NCBI RefSeq assembly: GCF_042646165.1
Contig: NZ_JBHRTC010000008.1
Origin: Microbaculum marinum
GTDB lineage: Bacteria; Pseudomonadota; Alphaproteobacteria; Rhizobiales; Tepidamorphaceae
Direction: 5' to 3' (one strand)
Length of the DNA: 64,000 nucleotides
Numbering within the stretch: the stretch's first letter is position 1; each line of letters begins with the position of its first letter. The notes under the pieces are model-generated. The model was not told the DNA's origin. It ran no database searches and saw only the letters and a program-made list of their open reading frames with translations. Below, piece by piece: positions 56,325-64,000 of the stretch. The position numbers were made by a program, and so were the translations under genes.

Positions 56325-58109
56325 TCAGTCCGGTATTCCGATCTCGCGAAAAATCGCGGCCCATTCCTGCCCAATCGGATAGTCAGCGCTGGGTGAGCGT
56401 CTAAGCCACCCCCTAACGGTCAGTGTCGGTTCAAGCGTGAGAAGCTCGCGGATCGTCGCTCCTGCTTCTTCCCTGCGGCCGAGTCGCCATTGCGCAACAG
56501 CCGCCGCGCGCAGGGTCGAAGTATGAGTTCTATTGGCCCGCAGAGATCGATTCGCATGTTCCAGCGCCAGATCATATTGATAGTTTGATAGATACGCGGT
56601 GGCCGCCAGCGAATCGTAGAAATAGCGGTGCGGATCAAGCGGCGAAAGCATTCCCGCTCGCTGGGTATCCAGAACAGCTTGAGGCCCCTCGCCTCTGAAT
56701 GCATGAAGCGTGCCCTTCAGCAACCATCCCAGTGCCTCGCTTCTATTGATCTCGATTGCATGCTCGTATCGGTCTTGCGCCAGATCCAGACGCTTGAGCA
56801 GGTTCGTGTTAACGATGCCGTCGATGGTCAGCGCGAGGGCGCTGTTGGGATCGCTGTCCAATGCTCTTGTCGTACAGCGGAGCGCATGTTGCGCGTCCTG
56901 TTTCGGATCGTCCGTCCAGCCTTGCTGAACCCGCAGAACATACCATTTGCCGAGCCAGGCCAGCGGTTCCGACCTGCCTGGTGCGCGCTCGTGGACGGCT
57001 TCAAGCAGCCGGCGGGCCTGCTCGAAATCGCGAGCTGACAGGCGGTGCATGAGGCCGACTGCGCCGAGCAGCATCGTGTAGCTCTGCATGGTCGGCAGCG
57101 TCTGGAGCTGCGCCTGGCGGACCTCGCGCGATTGGATCGCCTCGCTGATGCCGGCGATCACGCGGTGGACCAGTTCCCGCTGGCCGCTCACCACCTCGTC
57201 CACCCGGCCTTCCAGCTGGTCGGACCAGATGACCTGGCCGGACCGCGTCTCGGCGAGTTCGAGATCCAGTCCGAAATAGAGATCGAGCACGCGATAGGTG
57301 CCCGACAGGACGTAGTTGGAACGCAGGTGGGTGCTGATCTGCGCGAGACTGAGGTCGCGTCCGCGCAGCGCCGTCGTCGACAGGCGCGAGATGACGTTGA
57401 GCTCGTGCGAATGCGACATCGTGCGGATAAGCTCCTCGGCGAATATCTCGCCGAAGAAGTGATGGGCGCTGAGATTGGTCCGGTCGGCGAAGGGCACGAT
57501 CGCCAGGGTCGGCCGGACGTCGGCTTCCGGCGGCGTCAGGAGATCGGAGGCAACGGCCGTCGGCGGACCGACGCGGTAGGCGCGGATTGGTTCCTCGATC
57601 CGGTCGACGGGGCACTCGCCGAGATCCTCGACCTCTGCGTCGAGGGACTGGGTCAGCTGGCTGCGCGCCTCGGCGGAGACGACGATCTCGCCGGGCCCGG
57701 CCAGCGACGTCAGCCCGGACGCCACCTCGATGCCCCTAGCCCTGTGGCCGTTGCCCTCGGCGATCGCGTCGTCGAACTCGATACCGAGGCTCAGCTGCAG
57801 CGGCCCGCCCGAGGCCCCGTCGCCGCCATCTCCGGCCGCCGCCGCCTGGATGGCGAACGCGGCCGCCAGTGCCGGCCGCACGGCGCCGAACTCGAGGACC
57901 AGGCGTCCTTTGCCGCTCTCGACCAGCCGGCCTGAATGCGCCGGCAGGACGAATTCGACGACATGGGATACCAGGCGTTCCCATCGTCCGGCAGCGGCGC
58001 CGACACCGGAAAGCGCCTGGGCGGACTGCGCGACAATCACCACGCGGGGCGTGTCATCGGCAGGTTGGACTACCTCGGGCGGTCGACGTGCCATGCGCGG
58101 GTCCGACAA
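56325..58109 (-). CDS. TPR protein with a degenerate class III cyclase-like domain
   Basis: A 594-residue protein in three parts. Residues about 22-180 resemble a class III adenylate cyclase homology domain (GKGRLVLEFGAVRPALAAAF, ARGIEVASGLTSLAGPGEIV, RIEEPIRAYRVG) but lack the metal-binding aspartate segment at the start, so it is probably inactive. Residues about 198-325 match the TolB-N/FlgO-like domain usual in such cyclase-TPR proteins (LAIVPFADRTN, LRSNYVLSGTYRV). Residues about 335-580 are TPR-like helices. The start is TTG at 58109 behind GGTGAGG; an ATG five codons later lacks one. It heads the run with the haloperoxidase, subtilase and P450 genes. Confidence 0.82.
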   Translation of the reverse strand: MSDPRMARRPPEVVQPADDTPRVVIVAQSAQALSGVGAAAGRWERLVSHVVEFVLPAHSGRLVESGKGRLVLEFGAVRPALAAAFAIQAAAAGDGGDGASGGPLQLSLGIEFDDAIAEGNGHRARGIEVASGLTSLAGPGEIVVSAEARSQLTQSLDAEVEDLGECPVDRIEEPIRAYRVGPPTAVASDLLTPPEADVRPTLAIVPFADRTNLSAHHFFGEIFAEELIRTMSHSHELNVISRLSTTALRGRDLSLAQISTHLRSNYVLSGTYRVLDLYFGLDLELAETRSGQVIWSDQLEGRVDEVVSGQRELVHRVIAGISEAIQSREVRQAQLQTLPTMQSYTMLLGAVGLMHRLSARDFEQARRLLEAVHERAPGRSEPLAWLGKWYVLRVQQGWTDDPKQDAQHALRCTTRALDSDPNSALALTIDGIVNTNLLKRLDLAQDRYEHAIEINRSEALGWLLKGTLHAFRGEGPQAVLDTQRAGMLSPLDPHRYFYDSLAATAYLSNYQYDLALEHANRSLRANRTHTSTLRAAAVAQWRLGRREEAGATIRELLTLEPTLTVRGWLRRSPSADYPIGQEWAAIFREIGIPD

Positions 58110-58232
58110 TTAGCCTCACCGCGCCACGCCGTTGCCGACAACGACGCCGCAGTGGCCTCCTATGCCCCAGCTCCGGAGCACACTGGATAGCCTCCGCAAC
58201 GTCAGGACGCAACCTCGTTGGCGCCCGTACCT

Positions 58233-59192
<960 letters not shown>

Positions 59193-59202
59193 TCCCGTCT
59201 CC

Positions 59203-59577
59203 TCAAACCTCAGCGTCGAATGCGCCGACGACGCGCCGCGGCAACGACCAGGGTGCCCACAGCACCGCATCGAAGCGGATCGTGTATTGGCCGTGTTCGG
59301 GGTTCATCGCAAGCCACCATCTCGTTGCGTCGACAATCCTGCGCCGGTTGCGCGGGGTGATGGTTTCCGAGGCGATCGCGGTCGATTCGCGCAGCTTCAC
59401 CTCCACGGCGACCAGAAGGGAACCGCGGCGGGCAAGCAGGTCGAGTTCGCCGACGGGTGTGCGCAGACGACGCGCGAGCGGCCGGAAACCGAAAGCCATA
59501 TAGAGCAGCGCCGTCGCCGTTTCCGCTGTCCGCCCGACGGATTCCGCCCGGCGGCGCGCGGCGGGTGTGCGATTCAT
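59203..59577 (-). CDS. yraN: YraN/UPF0102 family protein
   Basis: A 124-residue protein with the restriction-endonuclease-like UPF0102 core: ALLYMAFGFRPLARRLRTPV, then GELDLLARRGSLLVAVEVKL, which carries the E-D-ExK-type motif (GELDLL...VEVK). The role is unknown; a nuclease acting on DNA junctions has been suggested for relatives. Its ATG overlaps the rsmI stop by four bases, the standard rsmI-yraN pairing. Confidence 0.92.
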   Translation of the reverse strand: MNRTPAARRRAESVGRTAETATALLYMAFGFRPLARRLRTPVGELDLLARRGSLLVAVEVKLRESTAIASETITPRNRRRIVDATRWWLAMNPEHGQYTIRFDAVLWAPWSLPRRVVGAFDAEV

Positions 59578-60488
59578 TCCCCGTCGTCCCCGGCCGCACG
59601 TCGGTCGCCGAGCTCCAGCGCTCGCCGGTAGAGGTCGCTGCGGCGCAGACCGGTTTCGGCGGCAAGCTGCGCGGCGGCGCGCTTGACACCCATGTCGGCG
59701 GCCAGGTCGGCGAGCCGATCGTCGATCTCTGCGTCGGAAAGCAAATCTGCGTCACCGGCGCCGGGACCGATCACCAGCACGATCTCGCCCTTCGGCGAGC
59801 CGCCCGCCGCGAGGCTGGCGGCGAGTTCGGGCAGCGGCGCCCGCAACACGGTCTCGAAGCGCTTGGTGAGCTCGCGGGCCAGCACGGCGGGGCGATCGCC
59901 GAGCCCCTCGGCAAGGTCTGCCAGGGCGGCGGTGACCCGGTGGGGCGCCTCGTAGATCACAACCGGTCCGTCGATCCGGGCGAGTTCCGCGATACGGGCG
60001 CGGCGCGCCGCCTGCTTTGGCGGCAGGAAACCCTCGAACCAGAACCGGTCGCACGGCAGTCCGGCGACGACGAGGGCGGCCAGCAGTGCCGATGCCCCCG
60101 GCACCGAGAAGACCGCATGGCCTTCCTCGATCGCCGCCATCACCAGCCTCGAGCCCGGATCGGAAACCATCGGCGTCCCCGCATCGCTGACCAGCGCGAC
60201 GATCTCGCCCTCGGCAAGCCTCCCGATCAGTTCGGGGCGGCGCGCCTCGGCGTTGTGTTCATGATAGGACAACAGCGGCGTCGACAGTCCGTAGCGCGTC
60301 ATAAGCTTGCGGGTAACGCGGGTATCCTCGCAGGCGACGACGCCGGCCCGCGCCAGAACTCGCAGCGCACGCAGCGATATGTCGGCGAGGTTGCCGATCG
60401 GCGTGGCGACGACGTAGAGGCCGGGCGGATCGGCCGGGGCATTCGCAATCGCGGCGTTGACGGAGGCGTTGTCGGGGCTGGCGGTCAT
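59574..60488 (-). CDS. rsmI: 16S rRNA (cytidine(1402)-2'-O)-methyltransferase RsmI
   Basis: A 304-residue SAM-dependent tetrapyrrole-methylase-fold enzyme. The start is the ATG of MTASPDNASVNAAIANAP; the frame upstream carries the 14-base repeat and is not coding. Motifs are VVATPIGNLADISLRAL, CEDTRVTRKL, SYHEHNA, ALVSDAGTPMVSDPGSRL and PGASALLAALVVAGLPCDRF. The C-terminal helical extension is longer than minimal. Heads rsmI-yraN-gshB and is divergent from the PBP-activator lipoprotein gene. Confidence 0.95.
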   Translation of the reverse strand: MTASPDNASVNAAIANAPADPPGLYVVATPIGNLADISLRALRVLARAGVVACEDTRVTRKLMTRYGLSTPLLSYHEHNAEARRPELIGRLAEGEIVALVSDAGTPMVSDPGSRLVMAAIEEGHAVFSVPGASALLAALVVAGLPCDRFWFEGFLPPKQAARRARIAELARIDGPVVIYEAPHRVTAALADLAEGLGDRPAVLARELTKRFETVLRAPLPELAASLAAGGSPKGEIVLVIGPGAGDADLLSDAEIDDRLADLAADMGVKRAAAQLAAETGLRRSDLYRRALELGDRRAAGDDGE

Positions 60489-60521
60489 GACGGATCGGTC
60501 GGTTGGATGGCGCAGCCTAAC

Positions 60522-60575
60522 ACGAACCGGCCGGGCGCGAACCGGCTGGCACGAACCGGCTGGCACGAAGCGGCC
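60522..60575. repeat. 14-base tandem repeat between rsmI and the lipoprotein gene
   Basis: Nearly four copies of ACGAACCGGCTGGC lie at 60522-60536 (one base longer, with a variant end), 60537-60550, 60551-60564 and a partial copy at 60565-60575. They lie 34 bases upstream of the rsmI start and 160 before the divergent gene. The 14-base period and GC-rich arms may reflect slippage; no regulator site is recognised. Confidence 0.8.
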
Positions 60576-60733
60576 CCCTCAGTCGGCCGTTGCAGTTCAC
60601 GCTTTGATTTCTGGCGGGTCGCAACTACGATCAATCCTGCGTATGATGCCCGCTGTCACGGGGCCGCGCCTGCCCGCCCGATTGCCGGCATGGCGCGACT
60701 GGGGGAACTTCCGCTTAGAGGACTCAGCGTAAC

Positions 60734-61951
60734 GTGTTTGCGTATCTAACCAGGGCCGCCGCAGCCGGCCGCAGGCGTCTGCGGGGGCTTGCCGGCGGGA
60801 TGAGCGTCGCCGCGGCCGCGCTGATCGTCGGCGCCTGCAGCCAGGGTTTCGAATCGGGCCCGCCCGTGGATCCCGGCGCCACAGCGACGTCGAATGCGAT
60901 CGGCACCGGCTCGATCAAGATCGCGCTGCTGTTGCCCCTGTCGGCCACCGGCAATGCCGGTTCGACCGCGCAGGCCCTGCAGAATTCGGCAGAGCTGGCG
61001 CTGTCGGAGATCCCCTCCGCCGACCTGCAGCTCCTGCCCATCGACACCAGGGGAACCCCCGAAGGCGCCAGCGCGGCCGCACAGACCGCGGTGGCGAACG
61101 GCGCGCGGCTGGTCATCGGCCCCCTGTTTGCAGCCGAAGTCGGCGCGGTGGCGCCGATCACCAAGGCGGCCAGGGTCCCGGTCCTCGCCTTCTCGACCGA
61201 TACGAACGTCGCCTCGCAGGGTGTCTACCTGCTGAGCTTCCTGCCGGAGACCGACGTCAACCGCATCGTGTCCTATGCCGGGCGACAGGGCAAACGCGCC
61301 TTTGCCGCGCTGCTGCCGCAGAGCGCCTACGGATCCGTCGTCGAGGCGGCGTTCCAGCAGTCGGTCGCCTCCAGCGCCGGGCGGGTCGTCACCATCGCCC
61401 GCTACGAGCCCGGCGCGGAGGCCATGAAGGCGGCGATCGCCCAGCTTGCCACCGTCGCCGGCGGCGCCGATCCCCAGATCGACGCCCTTCTGATACCGGA
61501 AGGTCCGGCCGTGCTGCCGGCGCTGACGGCCGAGCTCGCGAACGCCCGGATCGATCCGCGACGCGTCCAGTTTCTCGGCTCCGGCCAGTGGAACGAGCCC
61601 GCGGTCTGGCGCCTGACGGGTCTGGAAGGCGGCGTTTTCCCGGGACCCAACCCGGACGGCTGGCAGGCCTTCGTCGCAAAGTACCAGGCGCGGTTCGGCG
61701 CCGTGCCGCCGCGCCCCGCGACGCTCGCCTATGACGCCGTGACGCTGGCGGCGGCGCTGGCGCGGATCGGCGGCGCCGGCGGGTTCACCGACCAGGCCCT
61801 GACCAATCCGGACGGCTTTTCCGGCATCGACGGGATCTTCCGATTCCGCCCCAACGGCACCAGCCAGCGCGGTCTGGCGATCCTGGAGGTGCAGAACGGG
61901 TCGGCGACGATCCGGCAGCCGGCGCCGCGATCCTTCGGTGCCGGTGGCTAG
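60734..61951 (+). CDS. Penicillin-binding protein activator-like lipoprotein (LpoA/LppC type)
   Basis: A 405-residue outer-envelope lipoprotein with a periplasmic-binding-protein fold. The start is GTG with AGAGGA ten bases upstream. The signal peptide ends in the lipobox VGAC, the acylated cysteine being Cys35. The type I binding-protein core spans about 60-395 (IKIALLLPLSATGNAGSTAQ, LVIGPLFAAEVGAVAPITKA, GQWNEPAVWRLTGLEGGVFP). It matches the C-terminal half of E. coli LpoA, the activator of PBP1A, without the N-terminal TPR half, as usual in rhizobia. Confidence 0.85.
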   Translation: MFAYLTRAAAAGRRRLRGLAGGMSVAAAALIVGACSQGFESGPPVDPGATATSNAIGTGSIKIALLLPLSATGNAGSTAQALQNSAELALSEIPSADLQLLPIDTRGTPEGASAAAQTAVANGARLVIGPLFAAEVGAVAPITKAARVPVLAFSTDTNVASQGVYLLSFLPETDVNRIVSYAGRQGKRAFAALLPQSAYGSVVEAAFQQSVASSAGRVVTIARYEPGAEAMKAAIAQLATVAGGADPQIDALLIPEGPAVLPALTAELANARIDPRRVQFLGSGQWNEPAVWRLTGLEGGVFPGPNPDGWQAFVAKYQARFGAVPPRPATLAYDAVTLAAALARIGGAGGFTDQALTNPDGFSGIDGIFRFRPNGTSQRGLAILEVQNGSATIRQPAPRSFGAGG

Positions 61952-61953
61952 CC

Positions 61954-63117
61954 TTACGCCGCGAGATCCGCGACCACCGCGTTGAGCACCGCAAAGCCGG
62001 ACGGCGTGGCGCGGATGCGGCCGTCCGACAGGATCTCGATCAGGCCGTAGCCGACCAGATCGTCGATGCGCGACGGCGCGAAGCCGTGTCCCGACAGCGA
62101 CTCGTAGCGGCGCGGATCGATTCCTTCCTTGAGGCGCAGTCCCATCACGAGGAATTCGTCGGTCATCTCGGCCGGATCGAGGACCTGCCTGTCCGCGATG
62201 CCGTGTTGCCCGGATTCGACCGAGGCGAGCCAGGCTTCCGGCGCCCGGATCGTCGACAGCGCCGTGCGATTGCCGTCGATATCGAGCCGCCCGTGTGCGC
62301 CGGGGCCGATGCCTGCCCACTGGCCACAGCGCCAGTACACCATGTTGTGCCGGGACTCCGCTCCCGGCCGGGCATGATTGGAGATCTCGTAGGCGGGAAG
62401 ACCGTGCCTGTCGGTCGTCTCGAGCGTCACGTCATAGAGGTCCCGCGACAGGTCCTCGCCGGGAACAGCGAGCCGGCCGCGCGCATGCAGGGCGGCGAAC
62501 GGCGTGTCGGGCTCGATGGTGAGCTGGTAGAGCGACAGGTGATCGGCGGCCATCGCGCAGGCCTCGCCGAGCTCCTCCCGCCAGCCATCCGCGCTCTGGC
62601 CGGGGCGCGCATAGATCATGTCGAAGGACACCCGGTCGAAGGTGGAGCGGGCGATCTCCAGCGCCGCGAGCGCGTCCTTGCGGTCGTGAAGTCGTCCCAG
62701 GAACTTCAGCGAGGCGTCGTCCAGCGCCTGGACGCCGAGCGAGACGCGATTGACGCCGGCGCTCGCGTATCCGCGAAACCGCTCGGCCTCGACGCTCGAC
62801 GGATTGGCCTCGAGCGTCACCTCGACGCCGTCGGCGACGGGCCAGTTCGCCGCCACCGCGTCGAGCACGCCAGAGACCGTCGCAGGGTCCATCAGCGAGG
62901 GGGTGCCGCCGCCGAAGAACACCGAATCGACGGTCAGGCCCGGCGCCAGGCTCGCCATGTAACCGAGCTCGGACACCAGCGCGCGGGCATATCGCGCCTG
63001 GTCGACCTCGCGCCGGACATGGGAGTTGAAATCGCAGTAGGGACACTTGGCGGCGCAGAACGGCCAGTGGACATAGACACCGAAGCCGCCGGACGGCCCG
63101 CCCGTGTCACTCGCCAA
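61954..63117 (-). CDS. hemW: Radical-SAM haem chaperone HemW
   Basis: A 387-residue protein related to coproporphyrinogen oxidase HemN, but of the HemW branch. The cluster motif is CAAKCPYCDFNSH (CxxxCxxC with Phe after). FFGGGTPSLMDP, EANPSSVEAERF, NRVSLGVQALDD and DMIYARPGQ follow. HNMVYWRCGQWAGIGPGAHG lies in the C-terminal part. The start is TTG at 63117, inside rdgB by 11 bases, with GGAGG seven bases upstream; a longer frame would also start with TTG and lacks this support. It belongs to rph-rdgB-hemW. Confidence 0.93.
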   Translation of the reverse strand: MASDTGGPSGGFGVYVHWPFCAAKCPYCDFNSHVRREVDQARYARALVSELGYMASLAPGLTVDSVFFGGGTPSLMDPATVSGVLDAVAANWPVADGVEVTLEANPSSVEAERFRGYASAGVNRVSLGVQALDDASLKFLGRLHDRKDALAALEIARSTFDRVSFDMIYARPGQSADGWREELGEACAMAADHLSLYQLTIEPDTPFAALHARGRLAVPGEDLSRDLYDVTLETTDRHGLPAYEISNHARPGAESRHNMVYWRCGQWAGIGPGAHGRLDIDGNRTALSTIRAPEAWLASVESGQHGIADRQVLDPAEMTDEFLVMGLRLKEGIDPRRYESLSGHGFAPSRIDDLVGYGLIEILSDGRIRATPSGFAVLNAVVADLAA

Positions 63118-63745
63118 TGTGCGCCTCCACGAGCAGGGCAAAGGCTCGGGCGCGGTGCGACAGCGGTGGGGTATCGGTACCGGCCCGGCCGCCGTGCTTC
63201 TCCTCCGCGCTCATTTCCCCGAAGGTGCGCGCATGCCCCTCCGGCAGGAACATCGGGTCGTAGCCGAAGCCCTGCTCGCCGCGCGGCGGCCACACCAGCG
63301 TGCCCTCGATCTCGCCGCGAACCGTCTCGACGTGGCCGTCCGGCCAGGCGATCGCCAGGGCGGAGACGAACCGGGCGGTGCGCCGCTCGGGGGCGATCGC
63401 CCCCAGCTTCTGCAGCTCTTCCTCGAGATTGCGCATGGCACGCGCGAAGTCCCGGTCCGGTCCGGCCCAGCGTGCCGAATGGATGCCCGGCGCCCCGTCG
63501 AGCGCATCGACCGCGAGGCCGGAATCGTCGGAAAGGGCCGGCAGTTCCGCCGCCTCCGCGGCGGCCCGCGCCTTGAGGATCGCGTTCTCCTCGAAGGTCT
63601 GGCCGGTTTCCTCCGGCTCCGGCAGGCCAAGCTCGCCGGCCGAAACCGTGTCGAAGCCATAGGGACCGAGCAGGTCGTCGATTTCCCTCAGTTTGCCCGC
63701 ATTGTGGGTCGCAACGACCAGCCTGCCGGGCTGCAGCCGCCTCAT
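63107..63745 (-). CDS. rdgB: dITP/XTP pyrophosphatase RdgB
   Basis: A 212-residue Ham1-family enzyme that removes non-canonical purine nucleoside triphosphates. Motifs are VVATHNAGKLREI at the start, QTFEENAILKARAAAEA, LSDDSGLAVDALDGAPGIHS with the catalytic acidic pair, and GEQGFGYDPMFLPEG near 160. The C-terminus LSHRARAF is typical. Its ATG overlaps the rph stop by ATGA. Confidence 0.95.
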   Translation of the reverse strand: MRRLQPGRLVVATHNAGKLREIDDLLGPYGFDTVSAGELGLPEPEETGQTFEENAILKARAAAEAAELPALSDDSGLAVDALDGAPGIHSARWAGPDRDFARAMRNLEEELQKLGAIAPERRTARFVSALAIAWPDGHVETVRGEIEGTLVWPPRGEQGFGYDPMFLPEGHARTFGEMSAEEKHGGRAGTDTPPLSHRARAFALLVEAHIGE

Positions 63746-64000
63746 GCGATTGCCAGCTTCTGCAGCTCCACCAGTCTGGCCACTCCGGTCTTGGCCAGCG
63801 CCAGCATCTCGCCGAGCTGCTCCTCCGTGAACGGATCGCCCTCGGCGCTCGCCTGCACCTCGACGAGCTTGCCTCCGCCGGTGATGACGAAATTGGCGTC
63901 GGTCTCCGCCTCGGAGTCCTCTGGATAATCGAGGTCGAGCACGGTGGCGCCGGCGTACACGCCGCAGGACACGGCGGCGACGTGGTCGATCAGCGGCTCG
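63742..64000 (-). CDS. rph: Ribonuclease PH, C-terminal part
   Basis: About 85 residues of the C-terminal end of RNase PH, the phosphorolytic exonuclease that trims tRNA 3' ends; the gene continues beyond the right edge. Recognisable are DHVAAVSCGVYAGATVLDLD, YPEDSEAETDANFVITG, VEVQASAEGDPFTEEQL and the final MLALAKTGVARLVELQ. First gene in view of the rph-rdgB-hemW operon. Confidence 0.93.
   Translation of the reverse strand, partial: EPLIDHVAAVSCGVYAGATVLDLDYPEDSEAETDANFVITGGGKLVEVQASAEGDPFTEEQLGEMLALAKTGVARLVELQKLAIA

Overview
The window is high-GC chromosomal DNA from an alphaproteobacterium of the Hyphomicrobiales (rhizobia-like). The main evidence is gene content and order: irr divergent from fabA-fabB-fabI; one long block metK-trmB-rimP-nusA-ylxR-infB-rbfA-truB-rpsO-pnp; tsaB-rimI-mur-olsA-miaB-phoH-ybeY-corC-lnt with a PraR/PhrR-type regulator before metK; mutS-glnD-murJ-trpS with maeB and olsB beside it; and gshB-yraN-rsmI with hemW-rdgB-rph at the end. 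As I recall, this backbone is shared with Sinorhizobium, Rhizobium and Brucella. A cysteine-free Irr and a Fur homologue lacking the structural zinc cysteines also fit rhizobia.

Layout. 1-6100: end of an unidentified gene, a MoeB/ThiF-family adenylyltransferase, two small envelope proteins, a divergent TetR/glutathione S-transferase pair with a likely operator, a frameshifted VOC gene, a D-2-hydroxyacid dehydrogenase, an exported SH3 protein and irr. 6274-8974: the anaerobic-type unsaturated fatty acid genes fabA, fabB and fabI. 9044-9829: a chromosomal AadA-family nucleotidyltransferase just behind the pnp terminator. 9940-22521: translation and RNA-decay block on the minus strand. 22662-32982: regulator, lipoprotein acylation, tRNA and rRNA modification, ornithine-lipid acyltransferase olsA, Mur, rimI, tsaB, NifU-like and Usp genes. 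33144-36410: two plus-strand exported beta-propeller proteins that interrupt the backbone. 36523-44866: trpS, murJ, glnD, mutS. 45105-48488: maeB and olsB, the latter with a good Pho box upstream. 48853-50385: comM. 50517-58109: accessory stretch with a K+-channel-like protein, a HdeD protein and a four-gene run (degenerate cyclase/TPR protein, vanadium-haloperoxidase/PAP2-like protein, subtilase, cytochrome P450), partly of lower GC. 58233-64000: gshB, yraN, rsmI, a lipoprotein PBP-activator, hemW, rdgB and the end of rph.

Two runs of N (31103-31136 in tsaB, 44038-44046 in mutS) have lengths that break the reading frames of otherwise intact essential or housekeeping genes, so they are assembly gaps of wrong size, not mutations. 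Many downstream genes in tight operons start with GTG or TTG placed behind a clear Shine-Dalgarno sequence inside the preceding gene. I saw no tRNA, rRNA, CRISPR array, insertion sequence or phage gene. The most interesting points are the accessory cluster at 51726-58109, the Pho box before olsB, the paired TetR operator half-sites, and the intrinsic AadA-like gene.
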